Shown here: piece by piece, positions 25,223-35,122 of the stretch
Layout of the letters: each line of letters opens with the position of its first letter
Position numbering within the stretch: the stretch's first letter is position 1
NCBI GenBank assembly: GCA_021836865.1
Contig: JAKBHH010000020.1
Span: forward strand, 1 to 45,455
Direction of reading: 5' to 3'
DNA length: 45,455 bases
Source of the DNA: Acidobacteriota bacterium
GTDB taxonomy: Bacteria; Acidobacteriota; Terriglobia; Terriglobales; Acidobacteriaceae
Position numbers and translations under genes: made by a program
The notes under the pieces: model-generated
Seen by the model: only the letters and a program-made list of their open reading frames with translations
Databases searched by the model: none
What the model was told of the DNA's origin: nothing

Positions 25223-27394
25223 ATGCATTTCATGTTGCGTGCACTCATTCTCGGCCTCGCAGTTGCCACGATCCCTCTGACGACAGAAGCTCAGGACACA
25301 GCCTACCCCGCCCGCGGCCAGCAGATTCCTCCACCGAACTGCATGTACCTGCACCATGCATGGGAAGGACCTGAGCTCACCTGCCGGTCTAATACGCATC
25401 AACTCTGGCTTGCCGACATTCAGCACTGGCGCGCAGAGCGTCGCATCCGCGTAGCCTTTGACCCTTCTCGCTATGAGGTGCCCGCGTTGCGCTGGACCCA
25501 ATCCAGCTTCATCCAGCCTCAGATGATGGTGCAGGATCGCTATTTCTACGACCCCGCCACCCACCGCTATACAGTGGACCGATACCTCGATGATCTGGAG
25601 AAGCGCTACGGTGGCATCGATGCCGTACTTGTGTGGGCGACGTACCCTAACATGGGCGTCGACAGCCGCAATCAACTCGAGATGGTCGAGTCCATGCCCG
25701 GCGGCATCGAGGGCGTGCGCCAGATGGTCGCTGACTTTCACCGCCGCGGTGTCCGCGTACTCTTCCCCATGATGATGTGGGATGAGGGGACCGATGCACC
25801 ATCCCAGCCTTGGCCGCAGGCGCTCGCCGCGCTGATGAAGGAGATCAATGCCGACGGCGTAAATGGAGATACGCAGGACGGCGTACCGCTGGAGTTCTCA
25901 CTCGCGGCGGAGGAGATCGATCACCCTCTGGCGTTCGAGCCAGAGGACAGCCCCAGCGATGAGGCTCTTAGTTGGAACGTGATGACCTGGGGTCAGTACG
26001 AATTCCCATTCATCCCGATGGTCGATCGATTCAAATGGCTTGAGACGCGCCACATGGTCAACATAAGCGACCGCTGGAATTTGGACAAGACCGATGACTT
26101 GCAATATGCCTTCTTTAACGGTGTCGGCTGGGAAAGCTGGGAAAACGTCTGGGGCATCTGGAACGGCATTACGCCGCGCGATGCCGAGGCCACACGGCGC
26201 ATCGCGACGATCGAGCGCGCCATTGCACCATTCCTTATCAGCCCCGGATGGGAACCGCTGTATCCCATGCACAGCTACGGCATCTATGCCAGCCGCTGGC
26301 CGCTTGGGTCAGAGACGGTGTGGACCATCGTCAACCGTACGGCCTATGACACAAGTGAGCCGCAGATGGATGTGCCAGCGGTGCCCGGCATGCGCTATTT
26401 CGATCTCTATCACGGGGTGGAATTACAGCCGGAGCCCAATGGCACGCATGCTATGCTCAGCTTCTCAATTGAGGCCAACGGATTCGGCGCTATCTTGGCC
26501 ACTCTCGGGGAACCCAGCACCACCGTCCAATCTCTCATGAAGCGAATGGCCGCGATGACAGCCGAACCGCTGGCACACTTCTCGCACCAATGGACGGTAT
26601 TGACGCAGAATATCGTGGAAAAGCCGCCAACCACTCCGGTCGCCGACACGCCTGAAGGCATGGTGCGAATTCCCGGTGGTGATTTCGACTTTAGAGTGCA
26701 GGGTACGGAGATTGAAGGAAGTGACGACCCTGGCGTGGATGTGCAGTATCCGTGGGAAGACGCGCCGCGGCGCTTCCATGAGCACCGAATGGTCATGAAA
26801 CCTTTCTTCATCGACAGGTACCCAGTGACAAATGCGCAATTCAAGCGATTCCTGGACGCAACGCACTACACACCCGTGGATGGCGGCAATTTCCTGCGCG
26901 ACTGGAAGAACGGCGCTTACCCTGAGGGCTGGGCAAATCGTCCCGTGACGTGGGTATCCATTGAAGACGCTCAATCCTATGCAAAGTGGGCTGGCAAGCG
27001 CCTTCCGCACGAGTGGGAGTGGCAGATGGCTGCTCAGGGCACAGACGGCCGCGAGTATCCATGGGGCAACCAGTGGCAGCCTGTCAATGTACCCTTGCCC
27101 GACAAGGGCCGCACGATGCGCGGGCCCGACCCGGTGGATGCGCACCCGCAAGGCGCAAGCCCTTACGGAGTTATGGATATGGTAGGCAACGTCTGGCAGT
27201 GGACCGAAGAGTTTACGGACGAGCATACCCGCGCAGCGATCCTGCGTGGCGGCGAGTACTTCCAGCCGCAAGGCTCCATCTGGTACTTCCCGCCCGCATT
27301 CGGGAATCATGAACACAGCAAGCTTTTGTTGATGGCGCCCAGTTATGATCGTTCAGGCGGCATCGGCTTCCGATGTGTTCGCGACGCGCAATGA
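25223..27394 (+). CDS. Exported TIM-barrel glycosidase-like protein fused to a formylglycine-generating-enzyme-like domain
   Basis: ATG 25223 (CCGGAG three bases upstream) gives 723 residues with a signal peptide ending near TTEA-QD; the longer start at 25172 would bury it. Residues about 80-400 look like a TIM barrel: RYGGIDAVLVWATYPN, then RRGVRVLFPMMMWDEG, then NADGVNGDTQDGV near residue 214, with Asp at a place reminiscent of retaining alpha-glycosidases. Residues about 480-723 are an FGE/SUMF1-type domain: RIPGGDF, RYPVTNAQFKRF, RLPHEWEWQMAAQG, EYPWGNQW, VGNVWQWTEEF, GGIGFRCVRD. The copper-binding Cys pair of true FGEs, normally between the RGG and GFR motifs, is missing, so sulfatase activation is unlikely. 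The substrate is unknown; neighbours suggest pentose-containing glycosides. Confidence 0.78.
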   Translation: MHFMLRALILGLAVATIPLTTEAQDTAYPARGQQIPPPNCMYLHHAWEGPELTCRSNTHQLWLADIQHWRAERRIRVAFDPSRYEVPALRWTQSSFIQPQMMVQDRYFYDPATHRYTVDRYLDDLEKRYGGIDAVLVWATYPNMGVDSRNQLEMVESMPGGIEGVRQMVADFHRRGVRVLFPMMMWDEGTDAPSQPWPQALAALMKEINADGVNGDTQDGVPLEFSLAAEEIDHPLAFEPEDSPSDEALSWNVMTWGQYEFPFIPMVDRFKWLETRHMVNISDRWNLDKTDDLQYAFFNGVGWESWENVWGIWNGITPRDAEATRRIATIERAIAPFLISPGWEPLYPMHSYGIYASRWPLGSETVWTIVNRTAYDTSEPQMDVPAVPGMRYFDLYHGVELQPEPNGTHAMLSFSIEANGFGAILATLGEPSTTVQSLMKRMAAMTAEPLAHFSHQWTVLTQNIVEKPPTTPVADTPEGMVRIPGGDFDFRVQGTEIEGSDDPGVDVQYPWEDAPRRFHEHRMVMKPFFIDRYPVTNAQFKRFLDATHYTPVDGGNFLRDWKNGAYPEGWANRPVTWVSIEDAQSYAKWAGKRLPHEWEWQMAAQGTDGREYPWGNQWQPVNVPLPDKGRTMRGPDPVDAHPQGASPYGVMDMVGNVWQWTEEFTDEHTRAAILRGGEYFQPQGSIWYFPPAFGNHEHSKLLLMAPSYDRSGGIGFRCVRDAQ

Positions 27395-27452
27395 TGCATC
27401 CCTTGCAAATGGAGCAGGTCGTTGCTTGTCAAAATTCTCTAAGGGGTGAACT

Positions 27453-28127
27453 ATGGGCGAAACGATAGTTTTGAAGGCCAACGATGGCCATGAATTGAAT
27501 GCCTATGTTGCGAGACCTTCCGCCAAGCCCATTGCCGGACTCGTAGTCATTCAAGAGATATTCGGCGTCAATCAGCACATTCGCTCCATCGCCGACGGAT
27601 ATGCAAATGACGGCTTCGTCGCAGTCGCTCCGGCGCTCTTTGACCGCTTAGAGAAAGGCGTTGAGCTCACCTACGAGGGGCAGGACGCGCAGAAGGGGAT
27701 GGGGCTGCTGCAAAAGACGGACCTGCCCAAGGCGCTGGCCGATGTCGACGCTGCTATTGCCTGCGCGCGCAAGGAAGCTGGAGGCAAGGCAGGCGTAATT
27801 GGCTATTGTTTCGGTGGACTGCTCGCCTGGCTGAGCGCAACGCGGCTTCATCCCGATGTGGCCGTGGGCTACTATGCCGGACGCATAGGAAACTTTGCCT
27901 CAGAAACGCCGCGGGTTCCTGTTCAGCTCCATTTTGGCAAGCTCGACACACACATTCCAGCCGAGCAAGTGGAATCTGTGCATACCGCACACCCTGAAGT
28001 AGAAATTCATTGGTACGAAAATGCAGGCCACGGCTTTAACTGCGATATGCGCGCCAGCTATAACCCGCAGGCAGCTGCCCTGGCGCGATACCACGCGCTC
28101 GCTTTTCTGAAGAAAAACTTGTTGTAG
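27453..28127 (+). CDS. Dienelactone hydrolase family protein
   Basis: The 224-residue alpha/beta hydrolase has the dienelactone hydrolase triad: C119 in GYCFGG, D165 in GKLDTHIP and H193 in NAGHGF. The QEIFGVNQHIR segment supplies the Glu that activates the nucleophile. The nucleophile is Cys rather than Ser, as in true dienelactone hydrolases, but many family members have other or unknown substrates. AGGGG lies six to seven bases before the ATG. It ends 18 bases from the convergent FAH-fold gene. No chlorocatechol genes are near, so a dienelactone role is doubtful. Confidence 0.9.
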   Translation: MGETIVLKANDGHELNAYVARPSAKPIAGLVVIQEIFGVNQHIRSIADGYANDGFVAVAPALFDRLEKGVELTYEGQDAQKGMGLLQKTDLPKALADVDAAIACARKEAGGKAGVIGYCFGGLLAWLSATRLHPDVAVGYYAGRIGNFASETPRVPVQLHFGKLDTHIPAEQVESVHTAHPEVEIHWYENAGHGFNCDMRASYNPQAAALARYHALAFLKKNLL

Positions 28128-28145
28128 CCGGCCTTCGGATTACCT

Positions 28146-28973
28146 CTACGCAACTTCGTTTTCCAGCGTGCCGATGGGTTCAATCGTAATGCGAATGAGA
28201 TCGCCCCTCACTAATGTGAAAGTGCTCGGCGGCACAATTCCCGTCCCCGTCATCAGGAAGCATCCATGGGGAAATGAGTTGTCGCGATGCAGGTACTCCA
28301 CCAGAAGCTTCGGGTCGCGTTTCAGCTCGGTCAGTGCAATAGAACCAGAGAACTCTATACGTCCATGGCGAAAGATTTCCAGCATGATCTCGGTCGCATG
28401 GGGCAGCGGGCTTGTAGCGATCAGAATGCCCGGTCCGAGGGCACAACTCCCGTCGTACACCTTCGCCTGCGGCAGATACAGCGGATTCTCGCCCTCAATG
28501 TCGCGCGAACTCATATCGTTGCCGATGGTGTAGCCGGTAATGCGCCCGCGTGGGCTCACCAGCAACGTCAATTCAGGCTCCGGCACTGACCAGCGAGCAT
28601 CGCGGCGGATCCGCACCCTTCCACCGGGACCGACGGTGCGACTGGCTGTTGACTTGAAAAACAGCTCCGGGCGCTCGGCAGAATATACGCGGTCATAAAA
28701 ATTGCCGCCGCCGGCGTCCTTTGACTCCTCCATGCGCGCTCCGCGGCTGCGATAGTAGGTAACGCCGGCGGCCCACACCTCTTGCAGCCCAATAGGCGCC
28801 AGCACCTGCTCCAGGCAAGACTCCTTGGATGGGCTACTAGTAGTAACAACCCCTGAGAGAAACTCTGGTAAATCCTCGCGGGTTACCAACGCGTCCCATT
28901 CGAGTCCGGCAACAAGATAGTATTGGCCGTCTTCTTCCACACAATTACCTGCAACAGTGCGATGCAGCTTCAC
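28146..28973 (-). CDS. FAH-fold enzyme, probable 2-dehydro-3-deoxy-pentonate dehydratase (KdaD-like)
   Basis: The 275-residue fumarylacetoacetase-fold protein has [51 protein letters not shown] and [15 protein letters not shown]. These segments resemble archaeal and bacterial 2-keto-3-deoxy-D-arabinonate dehydratase more than hydrolytic family members. That enzyme makes 2,5-dioxopentanoate, the substrate of the dehydrogenase at 40087-41730. Metal ligands are the paired Glu of PEPEL and the Asp of GNDMSSRD. The start is GTG 28973 with AGGAGG 11 bases upstream. The alternative is a generic FAH-family isomerase/hydrolase. Confidence 0.75.
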   Translation of the reverse strand: MKLHRTVAGNCVEEDGQYYLVAGLEWDALVTREDLPEFLSGVVTTSSPSKESCLEQVLAPIGLQEVWAAGVTYYRSRGARMEESKDAGGGNFYDRVYSAERPELFFKSTASRTVGPGGRVRIRRDARWSVPEPELTLLVSPRGRITGYTIGNDMSSRDIEGENPLYLPQAKVYDGSCALGPGILIATSPLPHATEIMLEIFRHGRIEFSGSIALTELKRDPKLLVEYLHRDNSFPHGCFLMTGTGIVPPSTFTLVRGDLIRITIEPIGTLENEVA

Positions 28974-29060
28974 GTGTCTCTATGCCTCCTGCGATTGCCT
29001 CCATAGTACATTGAAGTGCCGCTCGCAGGTCGACCGGCGAAGAGCATCCTGCCAAGCACG

Positions 29061-30596
29061 CTAGTCGAGCCACGCGTCAAACAGACCCGCTCGTACGGCA
29101 GTGGCCAGTTTCTCAATGTCCGGCGTCAATACGCGATCCGTTTCCAGTCGCGGCACCACTGTTCGCACCGCTTCATGCGCTTGTTGCACGCTATAGCTTG
29201 GCCGCAGCGGTAGACGAAACTCCAGCCCCTGCGCAGCGCACATCATCTCAATCGCCACAATGCATTCCACGTTCTCCACGATCTGGCGCAACTTCAGTGC
29301 GCCCGTCATTCCCATGGACACATGATCTTCCTTCCCGCCATCAGTGGGAATGCTGCCCGTCGACGAAGGATGTGCCAGCACCTGACACTCACTAATGAGC
29401 GCAGCCGCCACAATCTGTGCCATCATGAAACCAGAAGACAGCCCCGGGGCGGTCGCCAGAAACGCCGGTAGTCCCTCATTGATATCCGGATTCAACAGCC
29501 GGTCAATGCGTCGCTCAGTGATGCCGGCAAGATCGGTAATCGCCAGAGCTGCGTAGTCGAACGCATAGGCTAGTGGTGCCCCATGGAAGTTGCCGCCGCT
29601 GATCACTGCGCCGTGCACTGAAGACACCGGAGACTCTTCCGGAAAGATCAGCGGATTATCCGTGGCCGATCCAGACTCCGTCTGCAGAACACCGGCAACA
29701 TGGCCAAGCACTCCACGCACGGCGCCATGCACCTGGGGCATGCAGCGCAGGCAATAGGCGTCCTGCACGCGGGGATCCTGACTCCGATGTGATTCGCGAA
29801 TTTCCGAGTTCTGCAAGAGTTGTAGCAGATGCGCCGCGGCGGTGACCTGCCCAGGGTGCGGCCGCACTTCTTGGATGCGTGCATCAAATGCGGCGGGAGT
29901 TCCCTTCAATGCTTCCAGCGACATTGCACCAGCCAGGTCGGCAAGTTTAGCCAAGCGCACCGCCCGTGCCACGGCAAGCGCGCCTACGGCCGTCATTGCC
30001 TGCGTTCCGTTAAGCAGCGCAAGCCCTTCTTTGGCCCTCAACGCCAGCGGCAGCAAACCGGCGCGTTTCAGGGCCTCGCCGCCTGGCATCCGCTCGCCAC
30101 AATGCACCGCTTCTCCCTCGCCGATCACAACCAGAGCAAGATGCGCAAGCGGGGCAAGATCCCCACTGGCCCCGACCGAGCCCTTCTCGGGAATCACGGG
30201 ATGTACACCTGCATTGAGCAGAGCTGCCAGTAACTCCACCAACTCAGGCCGGACTCCGCTGAACCCCTTCGCCAAAACATTTGCACGCAGCAGAAGCATT
30301 GCCCGCGACTCACCTTCAGACAACGGTTGGCCCACGCCTCCCGCATGGCTTCGAACCAGGTTGAGTTGCAGGTCTGCCAGGCGCTCGGGCGCGATGCGCA
30401 CATCTGCCAGTTTGCCAAAGCCCGTGTTCACGCCGTAGACGGTTTGCCCGGCAGCGATCATTTCTTCAATGATGGCACGGCTCTGCGCGACTCTCGCGAG
30501 CGCGTTCGACGCGAGTTGTACCGGGCACCGGTGCAAAGCAACCGCTTCAATTTCAGCCAGAGATAACGTCTGACCATCCAAAACCAATGATTCCAT
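29061..30596 (-). CDS. hutH: Histidine ammonia-lyase
   Basis: The 511-residue enzyme deaminates histidine to urocanate. The MIO cofactor triad Ala-Ser-Gly is present at 143-145 in GSVGASGDLAPLAHL. NTGFGKLADVRI, the RSHAGGVG selectivity loop and GGKEDHVSMG with Glu fit HutH rather than phenylalanine or tyrosine lyases. AGGA lies eight bases before the ATG. HutU, HutI and HutG are not in the window. It follows the sugar-acid operon on the same strand, with an inverted repeat between them. Confidence 0.96.
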   Translation of the reverse strand: MESLVLDGQTLSLAEIEAVALHRCPVQLASNALARVAQSRAIIEEMIAAGQTVYGVNTGFGKLADVRIAPERLADLQLNLVRSHAGGVGQPLSEGESRAMLLLRANVLAKGFSGVRPELVELLAALLNAGVHPVIPEKGSVGASGDLAPLAHLALVVIGEGEAVHCGERMPGGEALKRAGLLPLALRAKEGLALLNGTQAMTAVGALAVARAVRLAKLADLAGAMSLEALKGTPAAFDARIQEVRPHPGQVTAAAHLLQLLQNSEIRESHRSQDPRVQDAYCLRCMPQVHGAVRGVLGHVAGVLQTESGSATDNPLIFPEESPVSSVHGAVISGGNFHGAPLAYAFDYAALAITDLAGITERRIDRLLNPDINEGLPAFLATAPGLSSGFMMAQIVAAALISECQVLAHPSSTGSIPTDGGKEDHVSMGMTGALKLRQIVENVECIVAIEMMCAAQGLEFRLPLRPSYSVQQAHEAVRTVVPRLETDRVLTPDIEKLATAVRAGLFDAWLD

Positions 30597-30681
30597 GCGC
30601 CGATCCTATGCTCAATACAATGCGGGTCTAGATGATTTTCCTACAATTGCTCAACTTGACCGCTGTGGTCCCTGCACAGAC

Positions 30682-30709
30682 CTACAGTTCCGCGAGCGTA
30701 GCACTGTAG
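30682..30709. repeat. Inverted repeat between the sugar-acid operon and hutH
   Basis: CTACAGT at 30682-30688 pairs perfectly with ACTGTAG at 30703-30709 around a 14-base loop. It lies 16 bases past the stop of the TIM-barrel gene and before hutH on the minus strand. No T-tract follows, so it may be a weak terminator-like hairpin or an operator for hutH. Confidence 0.4.
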
Positions 30710-30725
30710 AGACTGGGATGCATCG

Positions 30726-31781
30726 CTACGGCAGCCCAAGAATTCTGCGGTTGCGTCCGGCATCGGCTGGCGCACCGGCAAAGTCATCAAAAGCTCGCTC
30801 GGTGACACGAATGATGTGTGATCGGATAAAAGCCGCACCCTCTGCCGCACCTGCCTCGGGATGCTTCAGACAGCACTCCCACTCCATAACGGCCCAGCCG
30901 GGATAATCGTACTGTGCCATCTTGCTGAAGATCGCTGTGAAATCGACTTGCCCATCCCCAAGAGAACGAAACCTCCCCGGCCGATCGATCCACTCCTGAT
31001 AGCCGCCGTAGACGCCGCTGCGCCCATTCAATTGAAACTCCGCGTCCTTAACATGAAAGGCGCGCACACGATCGTGATAGAGGTCAAGGAACGCCAGATA
31101 GTCAAGTTGCTGCAAAACCATGTGACTGGGATCGTAAAGAATATTCGCGCGCGGGTGCTCATCCACTGCGGCGAGAAAGCGCTCGAAGGTCACCCCGTCG
31201 TGCAGGTCTTCGCCCGGATGCAACTCAAAGCACAGATCGACGCCCGCTTCATCGAACCTCCGCAGGATCGGCAGCCAACGATTCCCCAGTTCAGTAAATG
31301 CTGCCTCGATCAGCCCTGCGGGCCGTTGCGGCCATGGATAGAAAAACGGCCATGCCAGCGCACCCGAAAAGGTCGCATGTGCCTGCAGGCCCAGCCTCTG
31401 GCTCGCCTTCGCAGCCCACTCCAGTTGCTGCACCGCCCAAGCTTGCCGTGACTTTGTATCACCCTTCAACTCCGGCGGTGCAAATCCATCCAGCAGCACG
31501 TCGTACGCTGGGTGACTGGCCACAAGCTGCCCCTGCAGATGCGTTGAAAGCTCTGTCAACGCAAGTCCCGCCCGGTTGAGCACACCCAGGATCTCATCGC
31601 AATAATCCTGGCTCTCAGCGGCCTGCCTCAAATCGAAAAGGCGCCTGTCCCAGCTCGGAATCTGCACGGCACTGAATCCCAGGCCCGATGCCCACCTGGC
31701 CATCGCCGCAAGTGAATCGAAGGGCGGCTGATCGCCCACAAACTGCGCCAGAAAGATGCCCGGTCCCTTAATAGTTCTCAT
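30726..31781 (-). CDS. Sugar phosphate isomerase/epimerase-like TIM-barrel protein
   Basis: The 351-residue protein belongs to the xylose-isomerase-like TIM-barrel superfamily. Likely metal ligands are Glu in CFELHPGEDLHDG, Asp/His in ILYDPSHM, His in AFHVKDAE and Glu in AVMEWECC. I chose ATG 31781 because AGGAG lies eight bases upstream and MRTIKGPGIFLAQF is the normal start; ATG 31823 would overlap the previous gene. It follows the Gfo/Idh gene by 31 bases. Such pairs act on 3-keto sugars in studied cases (E. coli YcjS/YcjR), where the dehydrogenase oxidises C3 and this enzyme epimerises; the reaction here is not known. Confidence 0.85.
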   Translation of the reverse strand: MRTIKGPGIFLAQFVGDQPPFDSLAAMARWASGLGFSAVQIPSWDRRLFDLRQAAESQDYCDEILGVLNRAGLALTELSTHLQGQLVASHPAYDVLLDGFAPPELKGDTKSRQAWAVQQLEWAAKASQRLGLQAHATFSGALAWPFFYPWPQRPAGLIEAAFTELGNRWLPILRRFDEAGVDLCFELHPGEDLHDGVTFERFLAAVDEHPRANILYDPSHMVLQQLDYLAFLDLYHDRVRAFHVKDAEFQLNGRSGVYGGYQEWIDRPGRFRSLGDGQVDFTAIFSKMAQYDYPGWAVMEWECCLKHPEAGAAEGAAFIRSHIIRVTERAFDDFAGAPADAGRNRRILGLP

Positions 31782-31812
31782 CTCGCTGCTCCTGCCCGCA
31801 TGTGCAAATCGG

Positions 31813-32958
31813 TTAGAAATCAACCCAGCTTTTGGATTGGTTACTGAAGATTGCGCGATCGATGAATTTCATACCGCGCACGCCCGCACGTATGCCCGGC
31901 AGCGTTGGCGGCAGAGCAGGTTTCTCACCTTGCTTCCAAGCCATCAGCGCATCGGCAAACTCGCGATAGAGAACGGCAAACGCTTCCAGATAGCCTTCTG
32001 GATGCCCGCCGGGCAACCGTGTTACGGCCCGCGCATCGTCGCTTAAATAGGGGCCCGCCGCGTGGCGGATCTCTTCGGCGCCTTCCAGCCATTTCAGGCG
32101 CAGGCGGTTCGGATCCTCCTGTCGCCAGTCGAGCGATCCACTTTCGCCGTAGACCCGCAGTCGCAATCCGTTGCCTTCACCCGCCGCCACTTGAGAAGCC
32201 AGCAGCACGGCGCTGGCGCCGTTCTCCAGGGCGAGCAGCGCAGTGCAGTCGTCATCCACGCGGCGGCCCGGAACAACCGTGCGGAGTGTCGCGTTCAGGC
32301 CTGTGGTGTCCAGTCCGGTCACATATTCCATCAGATGAAAGGCATGAACTCCGATATCGCCGATGCAACCTCCGGGGCCGTTCAGCGCAGGATCTGCTCG
32401 CCATGCCGCCTGCTTTTGGCCTGTGGCTTCAAGCGCCCGGCTCAGCCAGCCCTGCAGGTATTCAACCACGACCTTGCGAACCCGGCCCAGTTGTCCACTG
32501 GCACAGATCGCGCGAGCCTCCCTCACCAGCGCATAACCTGCGTACGTATGCGTCAAGCCATACGGCAGACCGGCTTTCGCCACCGCCCCCTCCAACTCGA
32601 CTGCTTCCGCGTAGGTCGCGGTCGCCGGTTTGTCGCTCATCACGGGAAACCCCGCTTCAAGCGCCGCCCTGGCAACCGGCAGATGGAGATGATTGGGCGT
32701 GACAATCGCTACGAAGTCAATTGCGTCCGGCCGCTTTCGCTCCGCCTCCATCATCGCCTGATAATCCCTGTACGCACGGTTGGGATCGATCCGGTAAGAC
32801 TCGCCCGCTTCGCACGAGCGCTTCGCTGACTGCGAGAACGCACCGGCCACCAGCTCAATCCGGCCATCCAACTCGGCCGCAATGCGATGCACAGGACCGA
32901 TGAAAGCGCCCGGTCCGCCGCCGACCATCCCCATCCGCAACTTACGATGCACTGTCAT
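31813..32958 (-). CDS. Gfo/Idh/MocA-family oxidoreductase
   Basis: This NAD(P)-dependent sugar dehydrogenase-like protein has 381 residues from ATG 32958. The Rossmann start is GMVGGGPGAFIGPVHR, followed by IVTPNHLHLPVA and DKPATATYAEA, a variant of the EKP motif with Asp for Glu; the Lys is kept. GDIGVHAFHLMEY carries the catalytic Asp and His. GAGGGA lies a few bases before the chosen ATG, whereas ATG 32970 lacks a site. It sits between manD and the TIM-barrel gene in one operon, arguing for a sugar or sugar-acid substrate. Confidence 0.88.
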   Translation of the reverse strand: MTVHRKLRMGMVGGGPGAFIGPVHRIAAELDGRIELVAGAFSQSAKRSCEAGESYRIDPNRAYRDYQAMMEAERKRPDAIDFVAIVTPNHLHLPVARAALEAGFPVMSDKPATATYAEAVELEGAVAKAGLPYGLTHTYAGYALVREARAICASGQLGRVRKVVVEYLQGWLSRALEATGQKQAAWRADPALNGPGGCIGDIGVHAFHLMEYVTGLDTTGLNATLRTVVPGRRVDDDCTALLALENGASAVLLASQVAAGEGNGLRLRVYGESGSLDWRQEDPNRLRLKWLEGAEEIRHAAGPYLSDDARAVTRLPGGHPEGYLEAFAVLYREFADALMAWKQGEKPALPPTLPGIRAGVRGMKFIDRAIFSNQSKSWVDF

Positions 32959-33089
32959 CTCTTCCCTCATCCAATTTCGCGCTTCATGCCCCTTCCAGCG
33001 CGCACTTCAGCCCGGCACCGTAATTCAAAATAGGGTCAGACCGCGATTCGGCCAATGCCTCACCCTGCTCCAAGGAGCTCCTCATACAG

Positions 33090-34298
33090 CTACCAATCCG
33101 TCAAAGTGCCATCGATTTTGCGATTCACCGGAAGATACGCTTGCCGATACGGAAACTTCGCGGCAAGTGTTTCATTCAGGTCGACTCCCAGGCCAGGAGC
33201 ATCACCCGGCACCATCAAGCCATCGTTGAATGAGTAGCGATGCGGGAATACTGCATCGGTTTCGTCCGTATGCGGCATGTGTTCCTGAATGCCAAAGTTG
33301 TGAATTGCGGTGTCAAAGTGCAACGCGGCGGCCATCGTCACCGGAGATAGATCCGTAGCCCCGTGGCATCCTGTTCGGACGTGATACATCCCCGCAAAAT
33401 CAGCCGCTTTCTTCAAGTGGGTGAAGCCCCCGCCATGCACGAGCGTCATGCGCAAATAGTCGATCCATTGGTTGCGAATCAGATCATACGCATCCCAGAT
33501 CGAATTGAAGACCTCACCGACGGCGAGCGGCGTTGTCGTGTGCTCACGAATGACCCTGAAGCCCTCCTGCAATTCGGCGGGCGTTGGATCCTCGATCCAG
33601 AATAGGTGAAATGGCTCCAGTTCTTTGCCCAGCCTGCCTGCTTCAATGGGCGTGAGCCGATGGTGGCAGTCGTGCAGCAGGTGCAACTCCTCGCCAAAGC
33701 TCTCCCTCACCTGCGCAAACAGTCTGGGCACATGGCGCAGATAAGGCTCGGTGATCCATGCGGATTCGGACGGCAGGCCTCGCTCGGCCGGCTCATAGCG
33801 CCCTGGCCCGTTGGCCACACCATACGTGCTCGGAACCCCCGGAATTCCGCTCTGTACGCGGATTGCCTTGTAGCCCATCTCAACATGTCGCGCCACGTCT
33901 TCCAGCGCATGGCCGATGTCCTTGCCGTTGGCGTGGGCGTACACCAGCACGCCTTCACGACTCTTGCCGCCCAGCAGGTTATAGACCGGCGTGTTCAGTG
34001 CCTTCCCCTTAAGGTCCCAGAGCGCCACATCCACCGCCGCAATCGCTGCCATGGTCACAGGGCCGCGCCGCCAATATGCTCCGCGATAAAGATATTGCCA
34101 GATGTCCTCGGTTTGAAACGGATCGCGCCCCACTATACAGGGAATGACGTGATCGCTGAGATAGCTCGCTACCGCGAGTTCGCGCCCATTCAGTGTACCG
34201 TCGCCTAGGCCGTAGATTCCTTCGTCGGTCTCGATCTTCAGCGTGACAAAGTTGCGCCCCGGCGACGTGATGTTCACAGCAGCATTCGTAATCTTCAC
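33090..34298 (-). CDS. manD: D-mannonate dehydratase (enolase superfamily ManD)
   Basis: The 402-residue enzyme dehydrates D-mannonate to 2-keto-3-deoxygluconate. ManD hallmarks are in place: the mobile loop [16 protein letters not shown], metal ligand D210 with H212 in LLHDCHH, Glu in FWIEDP and in AVGEVF, and His in [11 protein letters not shown]. The length equals that of characterised ManDs. Some close homologues act poorly or also use gluconate, so substrate range is not certain. The start is GTG 34298 with AAGGA 11 bases upstream. Its product would feed kdgK and eda, divergently encoded at 35302-37068. Confidence 0.92.
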   Translation of the reverse strand: MKITNAAVNITSPGRNFVTLKIETDEGIYGLGDGTLNGRELAVASYLSDHVIPCIVGRDPFQTEDIWQYLYRGAYWRRGPVTMAAIAAVDVALWDLKGKALNTPVYNLLGGKSREGVLVYAHANGKDIGHALEDVARHVEMGYKAIRVQSGIPGVPSTYGVANGPGRYEPAERGLPSESAWITEPYLRHVPRLFAQVRESFGEELHLLHDCHHRLTPIEAGRLGKELEPFHLFWIEDPTPAELQEGFRVIREHTTTPLAVGEVFNSIWDAYDLIRNQWIDYLRMTLVHGGGFTHLKKAADFAGMYHVRTGCHGATDLSPVTMAAALHFDTAIHNFGIQEHMPHTDETDAVFPHRYSFNDGLMVPGDAPGLGVDLNETLAAKFPYRQAYLPVNRKIDGTLTDW

Positions 34299-34345
34299 GG
34301 AAGCAATGGTCCTTCACTCTTGGTTAGGCCGCAGCGCGCAGGCGC

Positions 34346-35122
34346 TCATTGGTTTACACCGCTGGCAAGAAACCCCCCGTCCACGGCAATGATCTCTCCA
34401 GTCACGAACGATGCCGCCTCTGAAGCCAGATAAACGGCAGTCCCTGCAATCTCGTCTGCGTTCCCGAAGCGGCCCATCGGAGTTCGCATCAGCAACTCCG
34501 CGCCGCGCGGAGTATCGAGAACAAGGGAGGCATTCAGGGGCGTGGGAAAAACTCCCGGAGCAATCGCGTTTACATTCACGCCTGTCCGTGCCAGTTCTAT
34601 GGCAAGGACCTTGGTGAGCGAACCCACCGCAGCTTTGCTGGCCGCATAGGCCGCCACGCGGTAAAAGCCGACAAAGGTTGTCAAGGAGCCCAGGTTGATG
34701 ATTCTCCCGTAGCCCGCCTGGACCATGGTCGCACCAAAAATCTGGCAGGCTCGCAGCGTGCCCGTCAAGTTTGTGTCCATTACCCGCTCCCAGTCTGCTT
34801 CATCCACCTCCAGCGTTGCCGCCTTGCTGGTCACCCCGGCCGCATTTACCAGGATGTCCACCTTGCCGAACTCGCGCATCACGCCATCATGCAAAGCCAG
34901 CAGGGAAGCTCTGCTCTGCACATCGCTCGAAACCCGCAGTGAGCGGCGTCCAAGTGACTCAACCTCTGTTGCTACCTTGTCCACCTGCTCTGGCCTGCGC
35001 GAAGTAGGAACTACATGGGCGCCTGCCTCGGCCAAGCCCATCGAAATGGCGCGACCCAGGCCTGTCGTTCCACCCGTCACCACGGCTACGCGGCCATTCA
35101 AATCAAAAAGTCCACGGCTCAA
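34346..35122 (-). CDS. SDR-family oxidoreductase, candidate fructuronate/mannonate (KduD-like) dehydrogenase
   Basis: The 258-residue classical short-chain dehydrogenase has TGGTTGLG for NAD(P) and Ser-Tyr-Lys in NLGSLTTF, YAASKAA. It resembles KduD and gluconate 5-dehydrogenases. As first gene of the manD operon it could reduce fructuronate to mannonate, but this is inference from position. The start is TTG 35122 with AGGAG nine bases upstream; MSRGLFDLNGRVAVVTGG is a normal SDR beginning and no ATG alternative fits. It diverges from kdgK. Confidence 0.87.
   Translation of the reverse strand: MSRGLFDLNGRVAVVTGGTTGLGRAISMGLAEAGAHVVPTSRRPEQVDKVATEVESLGRRSLRVSSDVQSRASLLALHDGVMREFGKVDILVNAAGVTSKAATLEVDEADWERVMDTNLTGTLRACQIFGATMVQAGYGRIINLGSLTTFVGFYRVAAYAASKAAVGSLTKVLAIELARTGVNVNAIAPGVFPTPLNASLVLDTPRGAELLMRTPMGRFGNADEIAGTAVYLASEAASFVTGEIIAVDGGFLASGVNQ

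Noticed and set aside
34009..34317. A 102-codon minus-strand frame overlapping the start of manD
   Set aside because: It overlaps the conserved ManD N-terminal coding sequence in another frame and has no recognisable domain.
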